Assembly: GCA_038380795.1 (NCBI GenBank)
Contig: CM076275.1
Location: 8,837,001 to 8,901,000, forward strand
Direction of reading: 5' to 3'
DNA: 64,000 nt
DNA from: Pyrocephalus nanus
Lineage: Eukaryota; Chordata; Aves; Passeriformes; Tyrannidae
Of this stretch, positions 37,152 to 49,858 are shown in pieces. Positions within the stretch are counted from its first letter, which is position 1. Each line of letters opens with the position of its first letter. The translations under genes and the position numbers were made by a program. The notes below the pieces were generated by a model. The model had not been told where the DNA came from. It worked only from the letters and a program-made list of their open reading frames with translations, and made no database searches.

Positions 37152-40100
37152 TTTCCTGTATTAAAAAAAAAAAAAGGCCATCCTATTTGGCTTGGTTCTG
37201 CTTGAGTAGATGATGTTGGGGATTTGCTTCATGTGTGTGTTGAGACCTTTGCAGCAGAGGATGGAGACCTGCTGTGAGTGGAAGGCTGATGTTGAGCTGG
37301 AGCTGACACTTCCCACACAGGATGCCCTCCCTATTTGGGGACGCCTCTATTTGGGTGTCAGTCGGGTTCTGGTGGCAGCACTGAGGGGTATTCAGGGCTG
37401 AAGCTTTCTCAGACAAATGTAACTAAAATGTTAAGTGTTTATCTGTGTAAAACTGCTTTGTGAGGAAGTTCATGAAGGTCATACCTATTCTGTCTTCTGC
37501 TGAGCTTAGGGCAGCGTGTTCTAATCAGTCTCTGCAAGTACCTTGTGTACTGTCTATTAATTGTCCATTAACTTGGAGCAACAATGCTGCCCTATTAATT
37601 ATGGATGGGCACTCTGAAAACCCCTTGAAACCACGTCTGGGTCTGGTTCAATCCCTTCCCTTTTGACATTGAGGTAACTCCAGCACTGACTCAGGTGCTT
37701 CTCCTGTCTTTTGTTTAAGTAAGATCAGAGACAAGCTCTCAAAACCCTGTGTCTGAGTATCACTTGAAAAACTGTTTGCTCCTATTTACTTGTATTCAGG
37801 TTGAGCCAAAACAACCCAGTAGCTTTCTGAGGTTTTAGGATATGCCTTGGGATCAATATTTAAATCATAGAGCTGCTTTGCATTGTTCAGTCATAAGGAA
37901 ATATTGCAGAAGAAACTCACCGTTTTTTACAGCTGGTTTATTGCACAGAGCAAAATTTTCCATCAGTCACATAGGATACACATGATCATTTAAGAACAAA
38001 GGGTAAATAAAAATAATAACCAAAAATATACTCAGAACATGCCACCTTGTTATTTGTCCTTTAATGTTTTCAAAGCATTTGCATTTCAAAACACGCTAAT
38101 CTGTCCACTTTGATTTATTTTTATTGAAATAGAAATCAAACTCAAAGCCCAAAGGAAGGGGGATTTTTTTAATTTTTTTCTTTTTTTTAGCCTGGGGCAG
38201 AGAAACAATTTTAATTTCTTTTAAATGTATTCTGTGCTCCTTTGTTCTTGCTCAGTCAAAACACATGGATTTCAGTGAGTTTTGTTCAACCAAGGAGTGA
38301 CTGAGGACTGCAAAGGAAGCTCTTTGACTGTGTTTGTAGCTCTGTAAGTCTCCCAAGTGTTGAGGCAAGGTCAAGAAACTGCCCTACTTCCATGATAACA
38401 TGGAAAACTACATGTTTGTGGAAAATGAGGAAGCCTAAGGGGAGAAGTTCTTTGATAATTACATGACAAGCACAGGATGCTGGTGGCTGCTTGGGCCCTT
38501 TGCTCCGGGGAAATGCTGAAGGACTTCAAGCAGTTGACTCCAGGCTATTTTTGGCATCTGCACTAGGTACAAAAGCAGAATGTCAAGTGCCCAAGCTCCA
38601 TGTAGGTGCAATGACTGTACTGAGCTGCTTAGCATCAAACCACCAAGTATCCTCACTCTTAGGGAAAGGAGCTGTCAGAAACAGGTGTGACTGGGACATT
38701 TAAAACTATTACTATCACTATTCAGTGGGGTATTTCTGAGTTCAGCTGACCCCACTGGGTTTCAGACAAGACCCCAGAAGCCCATGGGCTGACCACCAAA
38801 CTGGAAACCTGCCCCTCCCAGTGAAAATAAGGCACTGGGAGGCTGCTGTAGTAGTTGAGAACATCAGAGCATACCCTTAACTTCCTGTGGTTTAGGGCTT
38901 CAGGAAGAAACTCTCCCTTATCCTTACATCTCCCAGGGATTTTCTAATGTCCAGGGCATTCCCAGAGGTAGCTTCTTTGGTAAAAAAAAAAAAGGGATGA
39001 ATTTTGCTGTGAAAGCCTCCTGAGGTCCTTCAAATAAATATTGCTTCAGTGTTACCAGTTCCTAGCTCTTGGCAGGTTTGTACTCTGATGCAATGGATGA
39101 AATAGAAAATAGCAGAACATTCCCATGATTTGAGGCAAAGAAAAATAAATACAATCATTTTAAATATTCTTTCCCTCTCAGTGCTGCTTTGTATGAATCA
39201 AAAGTTTTCCTTTAATCACATTGGACCTAATAGGCAGAGACCATCACAATGCTCATGGCCACTCTTGGTATTTCTTGTTCCTGTGGATTATTTGCACCAA
39301 TAGGTTAAAACCAGAAGACTCAATATATCAAAACCCCCCAATTTATTCACCTTGCTAGAAGAGATATTTTCCTACATTGTTAATCCCCTCCCCCATCTTT
39401 TCTTTTACCTCTCTTCACCTGTTTGTCTGAATATCTGTGAGCTGAAACAGAAAATATCTTTCCCCATCATATTCTCTGCATGTGAAGAACACTGAACACT
39501 TCTCAAATCAATTAGTATGTTTATCACAAAGCACAATGATAGTTCTGTTCTCTTCAGCTATGGATAGAATGGGAATTAGGTAATTGCCTAATTAGGAATT
39601 AAGGAATGGGAATTCAGGGAATTAGACTAAAGACTTTATTTTTGCCTGTTGAAGTCTGATGTTTCTTGTTACCATCCTTAATTCTTTTCTAATGCCTTGT
39701 CCCATGACAAAACACCTGTTACCTAAGAACATAATTCCAAAGCAGTAGAGCACTGTCTTTAGATGTGTTAAATGCTGAGTGCAGGATGTTAATTCCTACA
39801 TGTACAAATTGCTGTTTACCTTGTTGCCCTTCAAATTGCTTCCAAAAGGAAAATGGAAGTACATGAGGGGCTATGTACTGGTATGAAAATGCTTGTATTT
39901 GAGTGAGCTTTGGTATGTTGCATGGAAAGGCTTGTGCTTTGAGTGTGTGTGTGCACCTGGAAGAGTGTGCTGTGCCTGTGCACTGTGGGCAGCACGCAGC
40001 AGGAATGTGCAGGGAAGATTAGCAGCCAGAGCACGTGATCTCTGAGGAAGAGGAATGACAGAATATCTGAGTGGAAATTTACAGCTGCAGCTGGAGATAC

Positions 40101-41740
40101 TTGAACTGTATCAGAATAACCTCAATAACTCCGCTCTCTGGAAGATGCTGCAAAGGACTAACCCATTTCTTCCTTCTAATGAATAATGGAAAAGGCACTC
40201 CAACACTACTAATTAGGGAAGATTTTATTCCACTAAATTTTATTAAGGAATATTAATAAGCAACAACTTGAACAACATTACAGGAGCATGGAGATGTGCA
40301 GAGAAGCTCTAAGTGCAGGGCTCGGGTAAAAGCTGCCAAAGAAGAAGGTAGGAAAAGTCTTCAAAGTACTGCTTGGAAAGGAAGCTTTTCTGGCCCTATT
40401 CCCAATTAAGCTCTGCTGAGAGGTACTGGGATCCTTTTCTGAAGACCTAAACCAATAAAGGCAGAAGGGACTTCTTCATCTGACTTCCCAAGCAGTCGAC
40501 ATCCCAACACAATGTTTGTGCTGTTTGGGTTGTGTGGTGCCTTCCAGGGCTGGTGCGTGAGCTGAATCACTCAAACTATTGTCTCAGGACACTAAAAGGA
40601 CACCTCCCAGCTCTTTTCAGGCAAGGTGCAACTAGATATCAAACAGCCAGTAGTAAGAAAGGGGACCTGTTTAGGCAGACACTCAGGTGATGTGCTGCAT
40701 TTGCTGTCTCCTGATCAGGAGCAGTGTAGGTCACTGTGCACAGACTGTTCTGTTCCCAGGCTCCTCAGGGAGCTGTTCTGCTCCTCAGGGCAAAGAAATC
40801 ATAGTGCACTCCAGGCCATGCTGGGCGTTATCGTTTAGTTGTGTTGATACCTTGCACTTTATCTGAGGTACACTCCTATTAAAAAACAATGGCTGTTCAA
40901 ACTCTTGTAAGATAAAATATGGTCTTTTGAAATGGTGCTGCAGCAGCCCAGCTGTCCCCTGAGTGACTCCCATGGAAAGTGTGATGAAAAAAGGCCTTTT
41001 TAGGGTTTTTTTGAATTCTAATTACACTTAAATATCTTCCAGTGGGCCTGATTCTAGCCCAGGTTTTACTCCAAAGATGACATTTGTGCATTTCCAAAGG
41101 CTTGCTGGTAACGAGATATGTCAGCAGCTGGATGTGTTAAAACAGCAACCAGGTGCCAGCACTGAAATGGGTGGGCTTCTTGGTTATTAGTTGATTAGCT
41201 TGGTTATTAAAACAAGCTATTCTACTTTTCCTAAGTCATTCTAGGGCACATTTGAAAGGACTCTGCAGAAGTAAACTAGGTCAGACTTAGACATTGCAAT
41301 TTTGGGGCTAGTGGGCAGACCACTCATCTCGGTAGTCTCAAGTAAATTAAATTGACTGGATGTGCTCAGTTTTACTGGTGAACTAAGTAAGGATGTGATG
41401 ATTTGACTTATATTGTGACATAAAATAGCAGTGATTGCTTGCAGCTACCTCAGTGCTGTTGGACGTAGGCTGGAACGTACCAAGAAACCAGCTTGTCTTT
41501 GATATATTGCATCATCTGCCACATATTGCAAACAAGATATTGCAAGGCTAGAGCAAGCCAGAGGTATGCCAGATTCACCACTGGCTCTTTCTCTTCTCTG
41601 CTTTTTTTTCCTCTCAGGCCCAGGCACAACTGTACCTCATTTGGAATAAATTATGTGCAATGCATCATGGCATTTTAGAGCCATCATGGAAATGCTGCTG
41701 AAGATTTAATCTTCCATCTACTAGATACTTATATATATGT
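37152..41740. other. Gene-free single-copy stretch
   Basis: No gene or recognised transposon. It holds A-tracts near 37161-37173 and 38981-38993, and a near-palindromic ATTAGG/CCTAAT patch at 39575-39592 with four GGAATT words in about 50 bp. Open frames are under 80 codons. Confidence 0.6.
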
Positions 41741-42210
41741 ATCCTGTTGGAGCAAGTCCAGAGGAGGCCCCCAAGTTGATTAGAGGGGTAGAGAACCTCT
41801 GCTATGAGGGAAGGCTGAGAGAAATTGGATTATTCAACCTGGAAAAGGAAATCCTTTGGGGTGGCCTAATTGGGGCCATCCAGTACCTGAAGGGAGCCTA
41901 CCAGAAAAATGGAGAGACTATTTACAGGGCCCTAGAGGTGACAGGACAGGGGGGAATGGCTTCACAGTTAGTGTGTTTAGATAGAATATCAGAATGAGAA
42001 TCTCCCCTGTGGTGGTGTTGAGGCTCTGGCACAGGTTGGCCAGAGAAGGTGTGGCTGTCCCAGCCCCAGAAGTGTTCAAGGTCATGTTGGACAGGGCTTG
42101 GAGCAATCTGACATAGTGGAAAATGTCCCTGCCTGCAGCAGGAGGTGATTGGAACTAGATGATCTTTCAGGTTGCTTTCAACCCCAACCATTCTATGACT
42201 GTGATTCTGC
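41741..42210 (+). mobile_element. CR1 LINE 3' fragment (sense, about 470 bp)
   Basis: It starts with 'gttggagcaagtccagagga' and follows CR1 in order: 'ctatgagggaaggctgagag', 'caacctggaaaaggaaatcc', 'gccatccagtacctgaaggg', 'ctctggcacaggttggccag', 'agaagtgttcaagg', 'atgttggacagggcttggag', 'tgtccctgcctgcagcagg', 'agatgatctttcaggttgc', ending 'ccattctatgactgtgattc'. It is the longest CR1 3' piece of the common subtype here, 5'-truncated and moderately diverged. The 86-codon plus frame on it (41737-41997) is not a gene. Confidence 0.95.
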
Positions 42211-44629
42211 TTCTCACAGGCCTTGTGTCTACTCTTATACCTTGGATGTCTCAGGTGCAGAGAAGACAGTTCCTTTGTTTAAAGCAACTTTGACAAAATA
42301 GGACTTTAACTTTGTATTTTGAGTTAATCAGTAGCTGAAAGCTACTGCTTTGTGAGTTCCCATCATCTGCCCTCAGTCCCTGAATTTCTCCATGGGGTGA
42401 AGTGTCCCACCTTTTTCTGCATCTTCGGTTGGTAGCAGTGTATTCAGCACAGGAAAATTCCACTAACACTGAAAATACTGCAGTGAAAGCCATGTTAAAG
42501 TTTGAGGGGAAAACAAGGTTTAGATCTGCAGAGCAAGCAACTTGATTTACTAATTATGCCCACTGAGGCTTCAGATGAGAAAGCTTTTCACAAGAGTAAC
42601 ATGATTCCTGAGAGTTCTGCTTGCACTGACTGATGCTCCAGTACAATTTAAAGGTAGCATATTTGGAAGAGATGACAATGGGATAAATTTGTCCTGTATT
42701 AGGCAGATGAATTCCTTCTGGTTGGGACTCTAGCTGAGGTCCTTAATGCAGTTGACCCTTCTAAAAAATATACAGCAAGATGATTGCTGACATGTGTGCA
42801 CCACCAGGCCTCAGGGAATTTGCAGTGGAGCTGTTTGAGGGTCCACTCTCATCCAGTTCTGTATTTGCCACTGCACAGCTGTATTGCATTGGCTGTTCTG
42901 ACTGAAGTGGAGACTTTTTTAATGAGAGACAAAGTAGTCATTTAAACTTCTCTGAAGTAGGTGGAGAGGTGACTTATAACTGACTGTACTGCAAGGGAAT
43001 TGCCTTCCCCTTAGAAAAATGTCTGTTTTCATAAAGAAGCATTAACAGGAGTGCACCTTTTGGTGCACATCATAGATCAGACTAAAAATACTAAGCTATG
43101 TATGTGCTGGAAGATCCTTTTGGAGGGAGCTTTCAATTTGCAGAAGTGGATTCATCTGGTGTGACAGCTCATTAGATCTGATATTGGGCTTCCTTATAGC
43201 TATGACTGGTGAAGGGTCTCCTGTGGAACAGTTCAGCTTAATCAAACGCAGACTTCCAAAGCAGGCCAGATGTGTCTTCCCTCCCCAGTCAACTTTGTAG
43301 ATGTCTAAAATTAGACAAATGAGTCCCTACACTGTGTATCTATACTGCCTCTCAGTTGCTGCTGTTAATAACTTGGCAGCAAGGTGCCCTTGATCCTACT
43401 TATCCTGCATTTATAAGTAAATATTTGGTGTGTCAGTGACTCAGACCCATTGATTTGAGGTAGTTATCTGAGGCTTGAATTGATTTCTTATCCCTGGCCA
43501 GTAAATGTTTTTCTAAGACTTGCCAATTGTCTATTGCTTAGGAAGCTCATCAAAATGTCAAGCTTAGTTTGAGTCCTGGACAGATTGAGAGCAGTTGCAA
43601 CCAGTCCTGTATCCAGCATGAGATCCAGGGAGATGCAGCTGTGAAAACAGCTGGAAACTCACTGAGGTTTAAAAGATGTCCCACCCAATGAACTATCATG
43701 GATAGCTGCTCTTTGTTCACAGGCCCTCCTGGCAAGATTCTTTGCTTTGCCTGAACAACTTGAGATAATAGATTTCATTGTAAATGGGCTGGTGATTTTT
43801 CTCCATTGGAGATCGCACTTCTGTGCAGCACCACTGTTAACTACTGTAAACTGAACCAAAAAATGTTTACATACAGAAATGGAGGGAAGAGAGTTTGTAA
43901 CTGCTGTCTTTTCTTTTTATTGCAAGCCTTAATCTGATTGAATAGCTGCCTATCACTCAGCTATCAAGTTTAATGATGAAGAAAGGAATAGAAATGTGCT
44001 TTTGGCTGGGCTCCTTATCCAAATGCTGTGATCTTTGTCAGGAAGATTGACAAAGCCTGTATTCATGGGATTTATTTATGCAGGATGATATGTGCAGTTT
44101 GGGGACAAGCTGCTTCTAATGCCACTTCCTTGGAGACAGATATTGGAGCTGTTGAGGGAAATGTGCTGTTGTGGACTGTGACACTGACACACTGTCCATC
44201 TTGTCATCTTGAATTTTCCTCCCCTGATTAGCACCAAATGAGATACAGCAGGGAGCTCTGCTCTTGTGTCTGTACATGGGCTCTACTGTGGTCTCTTGCA
44301 CTGAAGAGATGACCACTTTCAAGCAGAAGTTGTTGGAGCCACTGACTCGATATTGCTCTAAAACCTGGTGCCATTTGAAGTTGACCATCACAACCCAGGA
44401 GTCAAAGACTAGAAGGAGTTAACAGCAGCCTGACACCTTATTTCAGGATAAATAGATTTAAAAAAAAAAAAATAAATATATATATATATAGCAAAGTACC
44501 AGGAAACCAGAGAGTGCATAAATCAACCAAACAAGGGCAAGTCAGTAGCCCTGGAAGATTCCCTCCTACTGAGCAGAGAGTAGGAGGTTTGAAATGGTTT
44601 GACTTCGAACTCCCTCTGGTAAATCTTCA
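42211..44629. other. Gene-free single-copy stretch
   Basis: No recognised gene or repeat except a small perfect stem-loop at 43051-43068 (GTGCACC, TTTT loop, GGTGCAC) and the A/AT tract at 44460-44490. Confidence 0.6.
44460..44490. repeat. A12 plus (TA)n tract
   Basis: Twelve or more A, then TAAATATA continuing as alternating TA. It is a simple repeat, easily melted and self-complementary in its TA part. Confidence 0.9.
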
Positions 44630-44692
44630 CAGAATCACAGAATATTCTGAGTTGGACAGGACCCACAAGGGTCATTAATTCCCATCTTACAG
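44630..44692 (-). mobile_element. Short CR1 3' end (antisense), 'ccacaaggatcat' subtype
   Basis: 'cagaatcacagaatattctg', 'agttggacaggacccacaag' and 'ggtcattaattccca' form the inverted tail of the same CR1 subtype as the plus-strand copy at 26.1-26.3 kb. Similarity fades after about 60 bp, so this is a strongly truncated or eroded copy. Confidence 0.85.
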
Positions 44693-45954
44693 AGGAGCAT
44701 TTTAGAATGACAGCATTCTAACAATCTTAGTGAACAGCAGCTGCCCACAGTTACTTCCAGAACTGCTTAGTCCCATCCAGAACTTAACGTGGCTGTCCAT
44801 AGACAGGCCTTGCTGGGGCTGGTTCGTGCTAAACAGATGGGCAGTGTCCAGGCTGTGGGGCATAAGGACTGACTAATTAACAGTTGTATTCTGTGAGAAG
44901 GGATGCTTTGAATTTAAAGCAAAAGAGATTTTCTGGTTAACTTGCAAGCAAATGCTTTCCATATTTAAGTTCAAACTTTGCCCAGTGCTACCTTAACACA
45001 TTTTATATCCTCCCTAATATGCATGACTAAACATAAATTGTTGAAAGACCTCTCTCTAAAGCATGACAACAGCTTAATGTATTCATTTTGCTATTAGTGT
45101 AAATATGAGAATAAATTCCCATCTCTCCTTTGATTTCCCTCTCCCCTAAGGTTTATAATGTACCTGTTAACAATAGCTGTAGGTAAGCTAATGAAACCCC
45201 CCAGCAGAAACTCCAAACCAAATCACCCACACTAAGCAACCCTGAGATATTTCTTGGCCCAGGAATATTCCCCTGCTAAGTTATAAGTGGAGACTTCTCA
45301 CGACAGCTGCCATCAGGAGCAACTTATTGCAAATGGAAACAGAATTCCTTACTCCAAGCCCATCAAGATTCAGCTGCAGGCCAATGCTACTGCTGAGCAC
45401 AAAGCTTCTCACTTTCAGCCCAGTCATTAACAGTGACTTGGTCTGTGCTGGCAAGGTACAGTGTTGTCTGGACCAGCCACTGTGACATACCACTCAGAAA
45501 ATAAGTTCATTGACCTAAATAGGTTAGATACCAAATTGAGCAGCTCAGAGAAGGAGCAGGGAGGCAGAGAGGGGTTTTGTTATGGCCCTGTGGAAGCAAA
45601 TTGAATTCAGTCTCAGTAGGTAGCCCTAGATCTTATGCTTTGGGTTATTTTGTTTGTTTTGCTGGAGGGAAGTGCTTCACCCTCGCTGGCTACTAATAAG
45701 GTTTAAAGAGCCAATTTTATTAGTTACTCAGTTCCACACTTTCCTCCCTTCTTGCAAGGTATTTTAAATAATATGAATCAACATTCAACTTGAAAACATT
45801 AAAATACTGGACAGGGAAATTTCAAATAAGTGCATGAAAGGGTATAAAAAGTAGGATCAATTTAACTGGAAAATGCATTACCCATGTAAGTCCTAAATAA
45901 CTGCTGAGTGTGGAAAGGCCAATAAAAAACAAACAAATCAATAGAATTAATTAA
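44693..45954. other. Gene-free single-copy stretch
   Basis: AT-rich; nothing recognised. 45050-45190 has a mixed, repeat-free texture with TTAATG, GCTATTAGTG and GTTAACAATAG words, but I have no basis to call it functional. Confidence 0.6.
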
Positions 45955-46110
45955 CTGGGAGGCAGTGTGGTCTAGCAGAAAGACCACAAGGATGGAAATG
46001 AATCCCCTTGTGATTTCAGCCTGTGCTCCAGGACTAAGTAACTAGGTATTTAGCCTTCCGTTTCTTTTTGAAGCTGACTGGAGGATTTAGGTACTCACAT
46101 CAATAGGACT
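45955..46110 (+). mobile_element. MIR-type SINE relic (sense)
   Basis: 'ggaggcagtgtggtctagca' followed by 'gaaagacc' is the tRNA-like head with an A-box-like TGGTCTAG of MIR-superfamily SINEs. About 60 bp on, 'ggactaagtaactaggtatt' and 'tagccttccgtttc' sit where 'gacttaacctctctgtgcct' and 'cagtttcc' would be expected. The B-box is too decayed to recognise. Orientation is plus. Confidence 0.55.
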
Positions 46111-46636
46111 GAGATCCTAATATGCCTTTCCTTTGTGTGTCTGCACCACACATAGCAGTATCACTTAATCATTGTGCTTCCAAAGTGTGCTCAAGGCAGG
46201 CAGTGAAAAATCAAAGACATCAAGGGCTGAGAGTTTGAACTGTTCTGCTGAAGGGAATGACAAGCCCCTACCTCCCCACTAAATAGGTGCAGGATGTAGT
46301 TCAGTCTTCAGCTCTGCAAAACTAATGATCTTCAAAATTACTGTTCCTTGGTTCACAATTTCCACCAAGAAATGCAGGAAGTAGCAGGGAAATCCTGGCA
46401 TCCTGCAGGATGAAATGCTCTGCATTTCGTCCCCATGAATGTGTCCAGTTTCTGTAAGGTTGGCAAGGCAGTCCTGAAACAATCAAAATCCACCCCCCAA
46501 GCCTGTCCAGCATCAGTACAACAACTTGTTGCATCCCAGGCATGAGAGTGCTTTTGTAGAGGGCACAGACATCCCGGGGAAGTGGCATCATAGCTGAGAT
46601 AAAAGCTGCTGGAGACTTGTCTATTATGTTATTGCT

Positions 46637-46670
46637 CCCCCCCCCCCCCCCCCCCCCCCCAGAATGAATT
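46637..46670. repeat. Poly(C) run, 34 bp
   Basis: Thirty-four consecutive C residues between TTGCT and AGAATG. The minus strand is therefore G34, able to form stacked G-quadruplexes, and the plus strand can form an i-motif. It reads as polyglycine in a chance minus-strand frame (46322-46675). Confidence 0.95.
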
Positions 46671-49600
46671 TTCATCTGGGTTTTAAAGCCTTTGCAGCTT
46701 CAGGCATAAACTTCCAGGGAGTATAAAAGCAGGACCTGTTGTAATGTTACAACTGAGAACCAGCCTAGTGAAAAATCTCATCTAAGCACTGTCCCATATC
46801 TAGCCTTCTTTCAATCTATTCTGTTAAAGCAGTCCTGTTTCCCCTCCACCAGTAAATCCATTTCCCAAGTGCTGTATTCTTCATGCTGCTTATTCAGCTT
46901 AGCTCAAAATGCAATTTTCCCTGAGCTGGGATCACAGTTTAAGGTCTAACTCTGCTGGGCAAATCTACAGTGCTATAATGTCTTCTAATGCATCTCAAAG
47001 TGCAGATACAGAGCCAAGGTCTGGCAGAGCTGTAAGTGACTGAGCCCATAAAGCAGCCAACAATTTGCAAGCCCTGCAGTAGATTACTCCTAATTAATCA
47101 CCCCAAGATACCTGATCTACAGTATAAATTGTGTATTTGTGACAGTCCCTTGACATTATGGACATTTTTTACTTGTCATCCCTTTGCACTTTGATAAATA
47201 ATCCATCATCAGATCCTCTAACTTGACCCCAGTGGGCTGATTTATTTCTACAAAGAAGCTTCACATTTCATCTCTGCCTTATTCTGCCTTTTTTTTTTTC
47301 CCCCCCCTAGAAAATAAGCACACACTTCTTCCTCTGGAAGACTGCAGGACAAATCCAGAGCAGTTCTGGCTGGACAGAGGTTGTACCAAGACCACCATTG
47401 GGCTCTGCCGTCAGGGCAATAATTTTGACAAAGTTTTCCTTACTGAGCCCTTCCAGACCTAAACAGGCAGTCATGTGCCAACATGGTCACAGTTCCTCTA
47501 GTTCCCTTTTGCCTCAGTGACACTTGGCATGTCCACTTGCCCTGCCCCAGTCCATGTGTGAGCTGAAGGACAGACAAATGCATTCTGATTAAAAACTTCA
47601 GTTATCTGAGCTAAAGATCAAAGGTAAATTTGCTCGGAGCACTGAATTGTCAGTCTTGAAAAAGAACTATATTAGCATCAACAATGGGATTAATTAGTCT
47701 CTACTTGGAACCTTTCAAACACAAATATACAGCCAGTTCACTGTAATTTCAGCTTTCCTTATTACTTCCCAATGCCTTCCCAATCCTGCACCCCCTCTGA
47801 AAAAGGGACTCTATTTTCATGTCAACTTGAGCTCTATTTTGAGCGAAGGGAAGGAATAGGTAAGCAGGCTGAGCAACCAGGCTGTGTAAAGCACAGATAA
47901 CAGAACAAGCTTTCAGCAGTCTCCTTTCAAGCTTTTGTGGAAACCAGAGATAACAGCTGAGCAAACTCTTCGTAGGAAATTTGTAGCATGCAGGGATGGA
48001 GTGTGCTGGTTGTCCATGATGGGATGTCAGGAGAGGGGCTCCCTGGGTGAATGTGCCCATAATAGACCAGGTTATCCAGACAGCTTTGCCTCGGTTTGGA
48101 TTCTTTCCCCTGAGTGGTTTCCCAAATACAATTTCTTCAAAGATTTTTACTTATGCATGTCATTTATCAACTGGCTATAGCAGTTATCTAAAATAGCAAC
48201 TGAACTAGAAATTAACTATTTTGTAGCCAAAGTTTCAGTTAACTTGGGTGTCCATGTAAAGCCACACAATTTCCCCTCCTCCAATTTTTCTGGAGTTTAT
48301 GTTGAAAACTGTCATTTATTAAAAGAACAGTCACTCCTGAGTGTTCTGCAATACTGAATGCTTGCATGCATGAGGCAGGAGCTTGACACCCAAGTTTTAC
48401 ACACTCCCACACAGATGAATGGTGTGAACTATAAAATACACACACTTGTGTGCAGAATTGGCCCAGTTTTAACTGTGAAATACAGGAGTCAGATCTATGT
48501 CTGAATGTGCAATCTGAACCGTAGTATTTTCCACCATTCAGTAAAATAATTTTATCCAGGCAGTGAAGTTAAGGGACAGGGAGTCAGGATTAGAGGCTTT
48601 TCTTGAGGGAAGGAGAGGGGAGATGGAAGTGATATGGGAGATGCCTATCTCTAAAAAAACTATTTAAAAAAATGTGGTTTGACCTCCCCCTTCAAAATAC
48701 ATCTTCCCATGAGACATATGTAAGATAGAGAGGAGTGGCATAATGGATGCTCATCTCAGAGTCATCTGTTCAGATCTTAGCCTCAAATCACAAATAAAAA
48801 AAAGCCTTGTTCATGTTATCCCAGTACCTGCGTGTGCTTCATAAAACCAGCAGATGACTTGCAGTCTGTTCAAGCAACACTTGTGCCTGCAATGAGGGAG
48901 GGCAGAATTAGGGCAGGTATGATAACATTTGCTATATGCTGGCAGAGCTGATGCTATTTACTTGCTGGTAGACCCTTGACATGGATAAATACTTTTCTAT
49001 TGCTTGCTTTTTGGAGGCTAATACTGCAGCTTTTCCTTTAGCCATTTTTTATGCAACCTGAAAGACCTCAATATCTCAAAAACCTCCTTCCCTTTGCTTT
49101 TGGGGACTTCCTCAAAGCATAGAGGCATAAGCCTTGTTTTCAGAGAAATTGCTTAAGAGACAAAGGAAATAAGCTTACTAGCTAAATACAAAGCCCAAAA
49201 TTTTGGAGCTTCAGAAACATAAAGGGGGAGTGAAGTGCATTTCTAAAGGTTATACCAGTAGCATTAAAGGAAATGCAAACTGACTACTGAATATTACTTT
49301 TCCACTTGATACCAAAATTTCTGCATTAGAACTGAAGCAACTTCAACATCAGTGCCCATATTAACCATAATTGTTGTGACTGGGACTTTTACTCACTGTA
49401 CTTGCAAGGTTTAGAATTTACAAGTGGCTTTTATATAGAACGACCACATTCATTCTCTCTCCGTACTTCCATCTAACTCCCAAACAGACACTGATGGTGA
49501 GTGCAGAGCAGAGATTTGTGTGAAGAGCTGCATTCTGGGCTTAATCCAGCTTTGACCTGGAAAGGGGGGTTATTTTATTCATGAGAAACAAGTACCTTGC

Positions 49601-49814
49601 AGTGGCAAAGCTGTCAAAGGCAAAGTGCTGCTTTCCCTATTTGTCCTGCTCTGTTCAAAGGTCCTTTCTACAGTGCCGACTTTTGCCATGTCTGTGAGTG
49701 GTATTGATACTGAACTTGGTCTTGCCACCCTTAAATATTAATATTCTTAAGGAGGAAGGCAGGTGTAATTCTGTGCCACTGTAAGTAACTGTAAGCACAA
49801 ACAAATTTATTCCC
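46671..49814. other. Gene-free single-copy stretch
   Basis: No gene or transposon recognised. A T11-C8 tract lies at 47289-47307. The 103-codon minus frame at 47749-48060 shows no domain. Confidence 0.6.
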
Positions 49815-49858
49815 ATTAGATAAAACACTTAAGTTCATTCTTAAGTGTTTTGTTTAAT
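49815..49858. other. Strong 44-nt hairpin
   Basis: ATTAGATAAAACACTTAAG (49815-49833) pairs with CTTAAGTGTTTTGTTTAAT (49840-49858) around the 6-nt loop TTCATT. The inner 12 bp are perfect. The only two mismatches in the 19-bp stem become G-U wobbles in RNA. Both arms carry CACTTAA/TTAAGTG, close to the NKX2-class homeodomain site. No gene context is visible. Confidence 0.85.

Noticed and set aside
41737..41997. 86-codon plus frame
   Set aside because: It lies in the 3' part of a CR1 and is neither part of its reverse transcriptase nor a host gene.
46322..46675. Frame with a polyglycine start
   Set aside because: The glycines come from the C34 homopolymer; the rest has no feature.
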